Shown piece by piece: positions 26,079-37,128 of a stretch of 64,000 bases of DNA; within the stretch, counting starts at the first letter, position 1; the number at the start of each line of letters is the position of its first letter. The position numbers were made by a program, and so were the translations under genes. The notes beneath the pieces were generated by a model. The model made no database searches and was not told the DNA's origin. It saw nothing but the letters and a program-made list of their open reading frames with translations. Source of the DNA: Crotophaga sulcirostris (Eukaryota; Chordata; Aves; Cuculiformes; Crotophagidae). The stretch lies in assembly GCA_013397455.1 (NCBI GenBank), contig VYZB01000026.1:484210-548209 (forward strand). Direction: 5' to 3'.

Positions 26079-26579
26079 CAGAAAAAGATTATAAGCAACC
26101 AAAGAAATGCAACTACAGAAATGTACATATAATTATAGGACTTTGCACTTACAGTGTGCTTAGTAGATAAGGTAGCAGATAAAGATACCATCGTGCAGTG
26201 TAGTGTCCTAGCAGTTGGATTGACTGTTCTTTCTACTTGTCAACTATAGCAGGAAATTAGATGTCTGAATTAGACTCCTACTTTCTAGATGGGTAAAATG
26301 GGAGAAATAAGTCATATTCCTAATAATTAACTGGTAATCAGGAATGTTGCATTTGCACTGATTGTATTAAAAAACAGTAGCAGAACCCGATTGGATATCC
26401 CTCCATGCAACTTCCAGCAGCTTCCCTCCTCTGCTGTCACCAAGTCCCTAGGTTTGGTGAAATGAAACAAGCTGACTTCATCGTTAACAAGCTGAATCTA
26501 ACAGAAGTTGCACATTTTTATCTAAATCCCTTCTCATCTCTAGAGTTAAATTACTTTGCAGACAACAGTTAGAATCTGA
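26079..26579. other. Unique spacer
   Basis: Nothing confident. A GGGTAAAATGGGAGAAATAA stretch at about 26290-26309 vaguely recalls MIR but has no supporting flank. Confidence 0.45.
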
Positions 26580-26690
26580 TAGTAATCCTCTCTTTACCAC
26601 AGATAAAGAACTAAGGCACAGGTATGAAATAACTTGCCAAAAACCATAGAAAAGGAAGTCACGCAAACACGAAGAGACCCCAGCAGTCTT
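26580..26690 (-). repeat. MIR-like (CORE-SINE) relic
   Basis: Read on the plus strand it shows the reversed MIR order: CACAGATAAAGAACTAAGGC, ACAGGTATGAAATAACTTGC and CAAAAACCATAG, corresponding to the ACAGATGAGGAAACTGAGGC and AAGTAACTTGCCCAAGGTCA segments. Both flanks have decayed. Confidence 0.62.
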
Positions 26691-27317
26691 GAGCCTTAGT
26701 ACATTGCCAGGTCTAATGGTGCATGCTGCCTCCCACAGCAGCCCTGGTTAAGTATAGCAGGATCTTGAAGTGCTATTAAAAACACTAAGATTTCAGTTTT
26801 ACAAATATACATGATAAAGATTTCCGCTACATTTTTAACATCTGAAGATGCTTTGAGGAACTACTCTGAAATCTTAAGCTTAAAGAAATATGGGCAATAA
26901 AACAACTTGCAGAGATGACTAATAGCATTCCTGACATGGTAACTGAATGTGAGAGAGGCAAAGAGGACAGTTTTTTTTTGAAAGAAGAACTGTTTGGCTC
27001 AGAAAGAAAGATACAGTAATTTGAGAGTTTTTAAATGCGAAAAAAACAGAGAAGATGCAAGACCTTTTAGGCTTGTTAGGCATTAATTCAGAGGAAATCG
27101 TTTCAGACCTAAAAGTGGAAACCCTAGGCACCCGAGGCACCCGCAATAAATCACTGAAGTGACTGATTACACAGCTGTTTTATCCAACAGCAGCCACATG
27201 GATGTTTTACAGAGAGTGTGTCCGGATATGACTGATTATATTATATAAAGAACCAACTAACATCAGCTCTGGTGGGAATGGTAATTTTCATGGAAAGACT
27301 AAAAAACTCACAAATGT

Positions 27318-27401
27318 AAGAAAGAAAAAAAGGGAAAAAGGAAGGGAAAAAAGGAAAGGGAAAAGGAAATGAGAAGGGGGAAAGGGAAAGAGAAAAGGAA
27401 A
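27318..27401 (+). repeat. Polypurine (GA-rich) tract
   Basis: An 84-nt run of A and G is broken by a single T at 27370. It is built of GGGAAAAAGG-like blocks without a strict period. Such tracts can adopt triplex DNA if mirror-symmetric; here the symmetry is only approximate. Confidence 0.9.
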
Positions 27402-27437
27402 TTTTCTGCAGCAGCTAGCCAGGAGGTGAAGGACTGA

Positions 27438-27452
27438 TGGTGGTGGTGGTGG
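27438..27452 (+). repeat. (TGG)5 microsatellite
   Basis: Five perfect TGG units. Confidence 0.95.
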
Positions 27453-28764
27453 GCACTCACCAGTCACACTTTTCAGTGCAGCTGGTGATCGCCCCAACAT
27501 TTTTCCTACAGTAGCTATATGGTTTCACCCTGATGCACTCCACCTCTTTTTTAGTCACCCTTATTCATTATGGTAATCATATTGCTCAGAACAGATTTTG
27601 ATTGCACATGTGTTGCCAGTGCTGACTGACTCTTCAGCTTTGTGCAAAGGTATTACTGGGCAATGCTTGTTGGCTATCTAAAACACTGCTATCTCCTATT
27701 GGCAGCTACTGGGCTCTGCATATTCCCTAACAATGCTTTACTCTAAAAGCCACAAAACAAAGTGTGAAGAGGGAGAAAATACAAAAAGGTGTGCTTTGTA
27801 CAGTGGTGGCAATTGCTTCTCATGAGAAATTCAATGCAACAGCCATGGTTGTGGTCCAGAACTGGGAGTGCAAAGCTCGGAAGATGACAGCACTTTGGAT
27901 ATAGGGGTGCAAAAGTGACCCAGCACCCTCGGGGTATGAAGGCACACAGCCACACAGAAGAGTGACCAGCAGACCACAGTGTTGTGAAGGAAAAGAAGCA
28001 GAGGCGCAAAAGGAAAGCCTCTGGCTTCTTACAAGTTGCAGACTCCTCTGATCAGAGCTGCAGCAGGGCAATAAACCCCCTCTAACTCTCTAGGGAAGCA
28101 GCTGATTTCTGCAGTCAGGGAGAGAACTGAGGTGCTTTTCCTAACGCTGATGCCTGAGCACTGAGAGGACTTCCTAACAATCTCCCCTCTCTCTACCTGT
28201 CACCCTCTCCATCCATCTTGGCTTTTGGAGAACCATTCCTTCTCCTAAATCCTCTCTGAAAGGCACTTACATTTTGCTCCCTACCTCATGGAAGAACTTT
28301 TCATCTTTGTATGTGTTCAAAACTTTGTGATTATGAATTGTTTCATTTGAAGATGCCCTTGTTTTCTTCTGTGTCTTATGCTGGAAGTAAAACCAGGGCT
28401 CATGTTCTGCAATCACTGCTGCTGTTTATGTCTTGACAGAGCTGTAAGAGCTACAGGATTTACGCTAAATCCACAGTTTGGAAAGAAAGATTTGGTGAAA
28501 AGAATGAGGGTCTAGTTGTATTCCCACTTTTGTTGTGAGCTGGTAGCAGCATAGCTGCAATTCTGCATACGTATCCCAGGTTCACAGCTTCCAAGTACAT
28601 CATCCAGAGGGCAGAAACAACTCACAAAGTCTCTGGCACATGATTACAAACTCTTTTAAGATGTGCAAGCGGACTGACAGAGAAGAAGAACATTGTCCTT
28701 CTAATACTTGAGGAAACATAAAGAAGATCATGCTATGAATGACAAGCTTTGCACAGGTGTCATC

Positions 28765-28885
28765 TAGTATTCATAGATTCACAGAGTTTAAGGCCAGAAA
28801 GAAGTCTTAAGTCATTTTTATTGACTCACTGCCTGTTAGAGGTTAATATGTTTCACCCAGAGAAGTAAGCAATTTCTTCTTTCAG
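28765..28885 (-). mobile_element. Old CR1-type 3'-end fragment
   Basis: ATTCATAGATTCACAGAGTT followed by TAAGGCCAGAAAGAAGTC matches, in reverse, the 3' end of an old sauropsid CR1 group whose tail reads AATTTAAGGCCAGAAGGGAC. A later TTTCACCCAGAGAAGTAA segment fits the same consensus. No coding sequence remains. Confidence 0.6.
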
Positions 28886-29808
28886 GCTACAATGAATACT
28901 GTTGAAATACCTTTGTGCACTAGAGTTTCAGGTGCTGCTAAAGCTATTTTTCCTGCACCAAGTTTCTGAGAGATCTTTCTGTTTATAATTCCTACAGGGA
29001 ACTAAAAGCAATAGTGAAATATGTTTGACCTTTTGATCCTTTTGCAAGCTGGGTTTTTTTTTAACTCTCACAAATGTTCCATCTTCTGTTGTTAGGACAT
29101 TTTTTTTTAATACAAATTTCTCCCATTGCACTAACACAGTGTTCATTAAATTCCCGTTATTGTTTTTAATTAGACCACAGAAATGTTTTACTGGCTCTGC
29201 TTTCACATACCATGGGATCCTACATAATATTTGAATCTCAGTGGCATCCCATTAGCCATTACCATTTTGACTGGGCTTAATTGTGGTAACCTTCAGGGAC
29301 AGAATATAAGAGTGATCATCAAGTATTCATCTGTCTCCAGTCAAGCTGAGTAATGAGGAACCCTTTGCTGTGCATTTATTTTACAGTTACTGCTGACCCC
29401 AAATGGCTCTTTCATTGCTGCATAGCATGCACAAAGTGCCTGGCTTTGGAAAAAGTCCAGTTTCCCTAAAATAATGATGGGCAGCAGAGAATTAGCATTC
29501 ACTGTCTTTTTTCTAAGTCATCTTCTTTTCTTTCAACATCTCTGCTAATGACTATCGTCCTTTTATGTTCCCGTGCCGTATGAACATGGATTTTTTTCTT
29601 TCTCACAGTGTTCTCACAATCATCCCATTAATAAGACTGCTTACTGTTACTGTAAGGACATTTTTTGGGATGCAACTTCCTTTCTTCCTTTGTCTCCCAC
29701 AAATTCCTATATACACCTATACATACTCTTGTTACACAAGACTTTTGATATTAGTGACATAGGACTGTGTAAAGCAAAATGAATAAAACAAGCATGATTC
29801 AAGTTAGG
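28886..29808. other. Unique spacer
   Basis: No recognised repeat or gene. The minus-strand open frame at 28928-29206 is lysine-rich and has no domain that I recognise. Confidence 0.5.
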
Positions 29809-30096
29809 GCACTATGAGCTGGATGGGAGTAAAATTAAATGGGTAAAAAACTGGCTGCATGATTGGGCTTGAAGGGTGATGTTTAATGGGTCACATTCTG
29901 CCTTGGGGACCATTAACAAGTGGGATGCCACATAGATCTGTCCTGGGACCTGTTGTATTTAGCATCTTTACTAACAGTCCAGAGGATGTAACAGAGTGCC
30001 CTCTCGTCAAATTTGCAGAGGCCACCAAACTGGCAAGGGAAAACATTTTACAAAGAGAAATGCAGTGCAGGAGAAGATAATTGAGGTTCTTCTGAA
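29809..30096 (+). mobile_element. CR1 RT fragment truncated at both ends
   Basis: The DNA encodes, with breaks, WVKNWLHDWA, then SGMPHRSVLGPVVFSIFTN and CPLVKFAEATKLA (frame 29886-30080), which are the RT segments around motif B and the FADD motif. Here FADD reads FAEA, so both catalytic aspartates are lost. The copy has neither the 5' RT part nor the 3' tail. Confidence 0.85.
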
Positions 30097-30855
30097 ACTC
30101 TAAAATACGCTTAATGAGAGAGACTTGGGACAAGAGAAAGATATAATGGGAGAGGTAAGGCTGTAAGTGTTTGTACAAGTGCATGCATATATATGTGTGT
30201 GTCTCTTTGTATATGTATGAGAAAAGCTTAGATGCATTCATCAACCCTACCATTGTACTTGTGAGCAACTTGGTGCACAAAGACACAATGAAGCAACTGC
30301 TAATTTCAGGGCCTGATATACTTATTGAGATTCTAATCTCTAAAGTATTTGATAGTACCTTAAAAAAAGGTACTTTCAAAAAAGTGTATCTTAAGGCATG
30401 CTAAGACTTATTTCATATTTCAGATCAATTAAGGCGTGAATGCTCTATCATTTAGTAATCTGAGATCTCTCTGATGCGAGTTACCCAGTCAAAAGTACAT
30501 GAATGTTATTAAAATTGCAAGACTAGCATTAAAAAATGAAACATTGCACAATCCTATGTCAGACTTCTTGTCCAGACGCATTATTACATAGTTTTTAATT
30601 ATCACATGCGCTATCAATTACTTTTTCTTTCATCATCAGCTTTCCCCTCATTCAGTGAATGACCCCTATTCCTTATTGCTATAAAACTTTTAAAACCTGC
30701 TCTGAAAACAAAAATTATTAATTTCCTTTTCATCTTTACTGCATGCCTTTTTATACTGCATCATTTCATCCAGTCATTTCAGAATATTCAGGCATGTCGC
30801 AAAATTCTTTAGGATGGAGGGGAGCTATTCTCATTTTACATTTTTTCATTCTCAT
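30097..30855. other. Unique spacer with short tandem repeat
   Basis: No gene recognised. A 21-bp tandem repeat of ATTCTCATTTTACATTTT (copies at 30827 and 30848, with a partial third) runs into the adjacent MIR-like relic. Confidence 0.5.
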
Positions 30856-30962
30856 TTTACATTTTCATTTTACAGAACAAGAACTGAGGAACAGAGGTGA
30901 AACAAGGGGCCTTCACCTGGTAAGACAAGGGACCCAGTTGGGACTTTCTGAACACCTACCTA
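30856..30962 (-). repeat. MIR-like (CORE-SINE) relic
   Basis: CATTTTACAGAACAAGAACT, GAGGAACAGAGGTGAAACAA and the following TGGTAAGACAAGGGACCCAG correspond in order to the reversed MIR consensus (ATTTTACAGATGAGGAAACT, GAGGCACAGAGAGGTTAA, and the TAGTAAGTGGCAGAGCC segment). Confidence 0.65.
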
Positions 30963-31267
30963 GCGCAAACTGCTGCAACAGTACAACCCTTCATTTCAGA
31001 GTACACTGCCAGTATTCGCTTCCCAGTTGCCACTCCAACATCTGACTTATTTTAGACCTCTTCTTTAGGATGAAAGTGAATCCCAGCCTTTCTGGGGGAT
31101 GTCCAGTCTAGGTGGGTGGCACTGCATGGGAGCACTAGGATAGATGGAAGGGTAGACTACTGCAGTGCAGGGCAGTGGTGGGCTTCCTTCATCTTGAGCC
31201 CACCCTTTCTTGTGGCTGCTCCCTTCCCTGGCACCTTCCCTATTAACAGTGTCTACCTTTCTTCGGT

Positions 31268-31366
31268 TTAGCAGAGGACGGGTCCGGTTGGACTCGATGA
31301 TCTCAAAGGTCTTTTCCAACCAAATGATTCTATAATTCTACAATTCTATAATTCTAATTCTACCCG
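31268..31366 (+). mobile_element. Very short CR1 3' end with expanded octamer tail
   Basis: Only the terminal ~45 bp of CR1 (GGTTGGACTCGATGATCTCA, AAGGTCTTTTCCAACC) are present, followed by ATTCTATA and ATTCTACA units up to 31363. The remaining 5' sequence shows no CR1 similarity, so this insertion was truncated almost to its tail. Confidence 0.88.
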
Positions 31367-32904
31367 TCTCTCACTATTCCTCTGACAGTAGCATCTTTCT
31401 GTGGCATAAATGCTTATGGCTGCATGCCATTCTCCCCAGTTTTCTCCACCCTGATTTTTCTTCCTCATTTTCTTCCCTTCACACGTTGAGAAGTACTGAG
31501 ATGAAGAACTATGCCCAAGTACTTCGGCAGTGTGCTTTGTGTCTCATTGGGCACATTTCCAAGTGTTTTGTAGCTCTAATTGGGTCCACAAATTTAAGTG
31601 AGCTCAGTAACTCTCAATATAACGCTTCAGGCCCTGGTTACTCTTTAATTAAGACTGTCCCTAAGAAATGAGTCATTGCATAATGTTTCTTTTGCAATCT
31701 TATCCTGCCTTTCCGTGTGTGATTCATATACTCTTTCGCGAAGTCTGTCACCTCCTTTACCATCCCGGACAATAAATCCCCAATTACAGTATTGCACCAT
31801 TTCAGTAACAAAATCAGCAGCTGTTGACAGAAAGAATAATATCTTGACAATATTGAATATTAGCAGTTTTTAATGCAGCTGGGAATCAGAAGAAGCTATG
31901 AACTGTATTTTTTTACCTCCACAAACTTCTAGGAAGTGAACTGTGAACCAAGACTTGAGAACCTCCTTCACTTTTGTACTTATTATAACATTACCATATT
32001 TTAGTTAGGGAAGACAATTAATAAGGTTCTGAAACTGGGAAAAATAATTACTCTTCTGAGAAATAATTAATGACAGAGCTGCTACAGGTGTTACAAAACC
32101 AGGGATTTCCCCTCCTTAGCATGACTCTTCTTGCAGTGCTACTCGCACCAGCTCTTCGACTCCACTGACATTGATTTCTACATGGTGCTTATGCATCACA
32201 GAGCAGATTTTCAAATACTTTTTCAAGGCTATGTATTCAAGTGAGACCAACAGCTGTCAACATGACACTTAAGACTAAAACTTCAAAAACATTTTAATCA
32301 GTCTAATTTTCTCTCTGCTCATTTTAGAAGAGAAAGCAGAATATGGCTACCAGGCCACTCTCTAAATGTTGCAATTAAGTCACCCTTGAGCTGGGTTTGA
32401 GGATCTGCTTCACTCCCATGCTATGCTAAATGTTTACGCAGAGTGAAGGGAAATACAAAGTATTAGTGTTTGATGGGCTTAAATCTATTGAATTAATGTT
32501 TGAATGAAGTTACATTGGGTTTTCCCCTCTTCACTTCTTTTGCTTTAAGATCTTAGCAGGTTGCCTTCTGCTTGTTTATTGACATTGCTGTTTTGAACAG
32601 ATCTGAATCCCTACATAAGACAAGAAGAAATGAAGTAGGCTAGTATGGTACAGTAAATGATTTGATAGGACAAACTATTGTAAGATGACCAACAGGGAAA
32701 TAAAACAGATAATATCTGGGACGTTAAAGCCTCCCAGAAGGGTAGCTGCTCACTTTTCAGAAGGAACTGAGAAGAGCATTACAGAGATCAAACATAACAT
32801 TTTTAATAGGGTTTGTACCATTGAAATACAGCTGTGCTCAACAGGCAGAGCAGCAGAGCTTGGTTCTTTCATTAATTCTGTTTCTTTGCATTATTTGCAC
32901 TAAC
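31367..32904. other. AT-rich stretch without recognised genes
   Basis: No gene, RNA or repeat recognised. Confidence 0.5.
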
Positions 32905-33200
32905 ATCCTTCAGAATAGATGAGTGGGTCAGATCAAAGGTCTCTCTAGCTCAGTATCCTTCCTCTGAATATTTCCAGAATTACATCCACAGGGAGCAGAG
33001 AAAGCACAGAATTGTTTGCCACAATATTCATCTATGCTTCAACTGTTTGCAGTTTGGGGACTTCCTGAGCCAGAGGTGATGTCTATGTTTGTAGTCACCC
33101 TCCAAGGTTTTTTTTCCATAAATTTATCCTTCTAGCCCATGTAAACTTCTTAGTTTCCATAGCATTCTGCACAAAGGAATGCTATAATGAAAATATTTTT
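32905..33200. repeat. Possible ancient sauropsid interspersed repeat
   Basis: GGGTCAGATCAAAGGTCTCT, CTAGCTCAGTATCCTTCCTC and, further on, TTTGGGGACTTCCTGAGCC and AAATTTATCCTTCTAGCCC resemble in order a dispersed repeat that I recall from turtle and crocodile genomes (GGATCAGACCAATGGTCCAT, CTAGCCCAGTATCCTGTCTC and so on). The family name and orientation are not certain to me. Confidence 0.4.
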
Positions 33201-36200
33201 TTAAGCTGCCATCTGTTACCTACCTTTAATATTTCTTAGCTTTTGTGTTGGGAGAAGAAGATAACAACTGAATCCTGTTCACTGTCTCCATTTTGCCCAT
33301 CATGATGCTGATAAGGTTATCAACCACTCAACCATCTTTTTTTTTTCCAAGAATGAAGAATAAGACAAAGTGGATCCAGTAGGTAGACATGGACCATTTT
33401 CTTTCCTGAGGGTTACTAACTTTGCCAAAATCATACATGTCAGTTAAGGAAACTGTAAGGTCACATTGAATCTGATAAATAGATAAGAGTGCAAAAGAGA
33501 AAGATAAGTTGTGAAAACATCAAAACACTTCATTTTGGCATTTTCAGAATGAAGCATTCTGTGTTGCTAAAATGTTTGTTTTGACATTATCTATCTGAAA
33601 CCTGCAAAGTTCTGAGTTCTTAAACGGCATCTAAAAAAGACCTCTTTTCTAAACAAGGAAGTGGAGTGCAAGGCCTACAAAAAGATCAAATAATCAAAAA
33701 GACATCCAAATTAAACCTTCCATTTGGGACTGAATATGAGATTTTCACTTAAATCAAAACTGTTCATCCCAGTTTACTTTGCAGAAACATATGAATGGAA
33801 ATGTTGTTCTATTTTGATTCAGACCAAATTACTGCTGTGATTTTCGCAGTATAGCTGTAGAACAGATATCTGTCATGTTTCTGTCCCTATTTACAGGGCT
33901 CTGAGTCTCTCTGAGACCAATATTTTTGGTCCTTATTTTCAATTGCCATTCTTTTACTTGGTCATACAAATTTGTGGAATCGAAGGCAAGTACATGCTGA
34001 TTTGATCCTACTAATGCAGAAAGATCTGGCAAGACTTTGGCTTGTTTAACCTTTCAAACCAAAGGATAGCAAGAAATATAGCTGCTCCACATAAATACAT
34101 CAGGACAGACATGCCAGGGAGAGAAGAAAATATTTACTGAGTGAAGGTAATTTAAACTGAAAGACAAAATTGACAAAAAATCCCAAACCACCTCATGTGA
34201 AATAATTTAGTTAGGAAATTAAAAAAAAAGTTAAGTATCTGAGAAGCAAATTTATGGAGACTAAAGGGAATAGAAAACAGTATGTTTAGGACAGCACCTG
34301 GTCAGTTTATGAAAGCAATATGCTATAGCAGCCTGGGATAAAAAGCAGAACTTTGGGACTGTTTAGTGCCTTTTACACACTTTACAGAAATATAAGTGTC
34401 CTGTTCTCTTATTTGCTACAAATCCAGCATCAAATGTGTCAAAGGATCACAGCACTACTGTATCATATCAATATGGCATGAATGAATATTGTGTTGAAAT
34501 GTATCTGTATGCCGGACTGAACCCTTGAGGATTCAATCCCATGTAAACACGAACCAGGAAAGTTGATTTGTAGTCTCATCCTAAAAAGGTTGAGGTTTGC
34601 AATATAAATAGTCTACATAAGCTAAAACCAAGCTGCCTCTCAGAGGGCAACATTAATCCTAACTTTTTGGAATTGTAGCTTGGTCTGCAGATGTCGTTTC
34701 CATAAATTGACTTAGGAAAAACAACCTAGAAGCTGCCTTTGCCTCCCAAGGAAAACCCGCTGTCAGAGAGATGGGCTGTGCCTGAGAATTATTGTGGTGA
34801 GAGATAACAGCTGAATAGTGATTTTACATGTTAGGGTGCTTGGATGGTCACTGTTACTGATGATGTGATCTGTGCTGAGTGTTGGCCACCCTTCTGCCTG
34901 ATGTCAAAAGGACATTGGGTTGCTCCTGCCAGAGAAGGAGTTAAATGTCTACTATTTACTGCTCCTTGTACTCATCAGATGATGTGTAGAAAAGATTTCT
35001 ACACCATTTTCAGTCTTTGAAAACATGTCCCATCCTCAGTAGTGGCTATATACAATGCATACTAATACCAAAAGTCTACAAGGCAGAAATTATTTTACTT
35101 TTTTTTTTTTTTTGTAGTGTATTTTCTAATTCACATCTATGGGGTGAATGTAACTGTAAATGTTGTAGCAGACACAAACCAGTCAGGTGAATCTCCGTGT
35201 GTTGTGGATGGTACAATCAGAGAAGTTGATCTCTGCACCAAAAAGACTATGTACAAGAAATGTGTGTGCCCAGAAGGAAAGGAAACAAAGGGGAGCACAT
35301 CATACTGCCGTCTAAGTGCCTGCGCACACTTCAGTGCAAAGCAGCTCAGCTTCAACAGCAGCAATGGGAAGACAACACTGGGACCAGACCATACTCACGC
35401 TTTGCTCATGTTTATTGGAAATATGAGTTTAATTCCTGCCAGACTGAGACCAGGACCAGTCTCTGTGGGTTGGTATGGCCATTCCTGGGTTGTGACTGAC
35501 CCCAGTCCCCACTCCTGTCCCAGCTCTGCTCTTTTGGCTGGGCGCTGTGGGACATCACCATGTTGGGAAGGACAATGCCCTGTCCATCACCGCCATCCTC
35601 AGTCCCCAGTTTGCCTGTCGCCGCCCCACTGCCATCTCACACACTGGAGGGACATCTCAATCTATAGATGGTTTAGATATATGTACATGCATAAGAAACG
35701 ACCCTGCTGACTTCAATGAGGACGCGTGATGCTCATTTCTCACAAAGAATGGACTTGCACAACTCCTCACTGGCTGCCCTAAGGCCCAGGCCTCAGCAGA
35801 GCATTTTGGAGGAGCCAGATCTGCCAGCAGTGACTAAGGGCAACTGTCAGCTACACTCTGCTGCAGGTCCCCAGGGCCTCTGGACGACACCTGAGACATT
35901 AATACCCCAGCACGCACGGGTTTATGAGATGGGATCATTAGTGTTTGTGCTGGTTTCCACTTGATGGCAGCAGAGCCCACAGCAACAGGGCATGGGAAGG
36001 CTTGTGAGCAGTTTTTATTATTGATCAGGGAATGAAAAGGTATGAGCACTGCTGGCCAGAAGCTGACTTTTAAGAAGAATATTCAGCATATTTTGGATTG
36101 TGACTTTAACAGTGATGAGACTGGCTCTGACAAGTACTGGAGTCCTGCCCGTTTCCCAAAATGAGAGGCACAAATACACGTCTTTTGCAAGAGGTGAAAA

Positions 36201-37128
36201 CTCCACCACAGAAATGACATATGAGACCACATTTGCTCCAACTCAAGTTCATGTTCTTAAAAAACTTCAGTGGCTTGGGGAAATATTTTTGAATTCAAAA
36301 GGGGCATTTAAATCTGTTTTCAGAACAAATGGTTTGTTCGGAATGTCTGGGTGCCATGCAAATAGAAAGCAGCTAGAGGTTTATAATTTCTGAGGCTGAG
36401 ACAGTTTTTGGTGTTGCTTTACAGTTGTTTTCAGGCAAGCGTCCACAGAAGAAACTAAAAGAGAAGAATTTCAGAGAATAAGCAGAGAAGAACAGAAAGG
36501 ACACAGAGCTACAGAAAGAACATTTTCTGCAAGATAATCAGTTGCTCTGTAGGTATGTCAGTGTTTTAATTAGGTCTAGATTTGCAGGTGTTTCTTAAGA
36601 GCCTAATCAGCTTCTGGGGGAAAGCATTTTGGGTGTAAACTAGAGGAGCTTGAACTTTTCTCAGCTCTGTCTCCAGCTAAGGACCCACATGTCACCTGGC
36701 AGCTGCATCCTTTACTGTGGGGTTGGTTGTACTCCTTTGGCATATTGCAAGGTCTGGAACAGAGGAAGCTTTTCTTGTTCTTGTCTTTGCTCCAAGGTTA
36801 TGTTAACAAAAACTTTTTTTTTTCCAAGTCATATTAGGCACCAGTATAAAAATGAGACAAATATTATTCGCATCTTCTTGGAAATGTTTCCCATTGCTAA
36901 TTGATTGCTCTCCATTTTCCTGCCAGGATAAATAATAGTTTTTTAAAAAGCTCACTTATTCCTCATTGTAAAACTATGTACTCTGCACAATGAAGGAAAG
37001 AGTCAAAGTGTCAGCTACATTGGACATCTCTGTTTAATGGATTCTGGTGGAATCACAGCTGGTGTGTTCAGCCTGGTGCTTGGAAAGCAGGACAGAAAAG
37101 TATTGATGGACAAAATTAGAAGTTCCTA
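33201..37128. other. Spacer with one long open frame
   Basis: No confirmed gene. The region 35250-36000 is richer in GC than its surroundings and holds the longest open frame without repeat similarity (35117-35710). The rest is AT-rich and unrecognised. Confidence 0.45.
35117..35710 (+). other. Open frame of unknown status (possible exon)
   Basis: An open frame of about 197 codons opens with GTG; its first ATG is at 35249. It follows a 15-nt T-run ending in GTAG (35099-35117), which is an acceptor-like signal. The first part is cysteine-containing (visible: KKCVCPEGKETKGSTSYCRL); the second part is rich in proline, histidine and serine and looks like translated GC-rich non-coding DNA. I recognise no domain. 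At this base composition a frame of this length is expected by chance roughly once in a window this size, so it is not evidence of coding by itself. Confidence 0.2.

Larger units (their letters stand above)
26691..28764. other. Spacer with polypurine and TGG tracts
   Basis: No gene recognised. It contains the polypurine tract at 27318-27401 and a (TGG)5 run at 27438-27452. The open frames at 27743-28071 have no recognisable domain. Confidence 0.5.

Noticed and set aside
26280..26320. Further MIR-like piece around GGGTAAAATGGGAG
   Set aside because: Only about 20 bases match and no neighbouring MIR segments are in place.
28928..29206. Minus-strand lysine-rich frame of 92 codons
   Set aside because: No recognised family and no splice or promoter signal; A/T-rich DNA readily gives lysine-rich frames.
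29891..30379. Minus-strand frame of 162 codons
   Set aside because: Part is antisense to the CR1 RT piece and the rest is unique AT-rich DNA with no domain.
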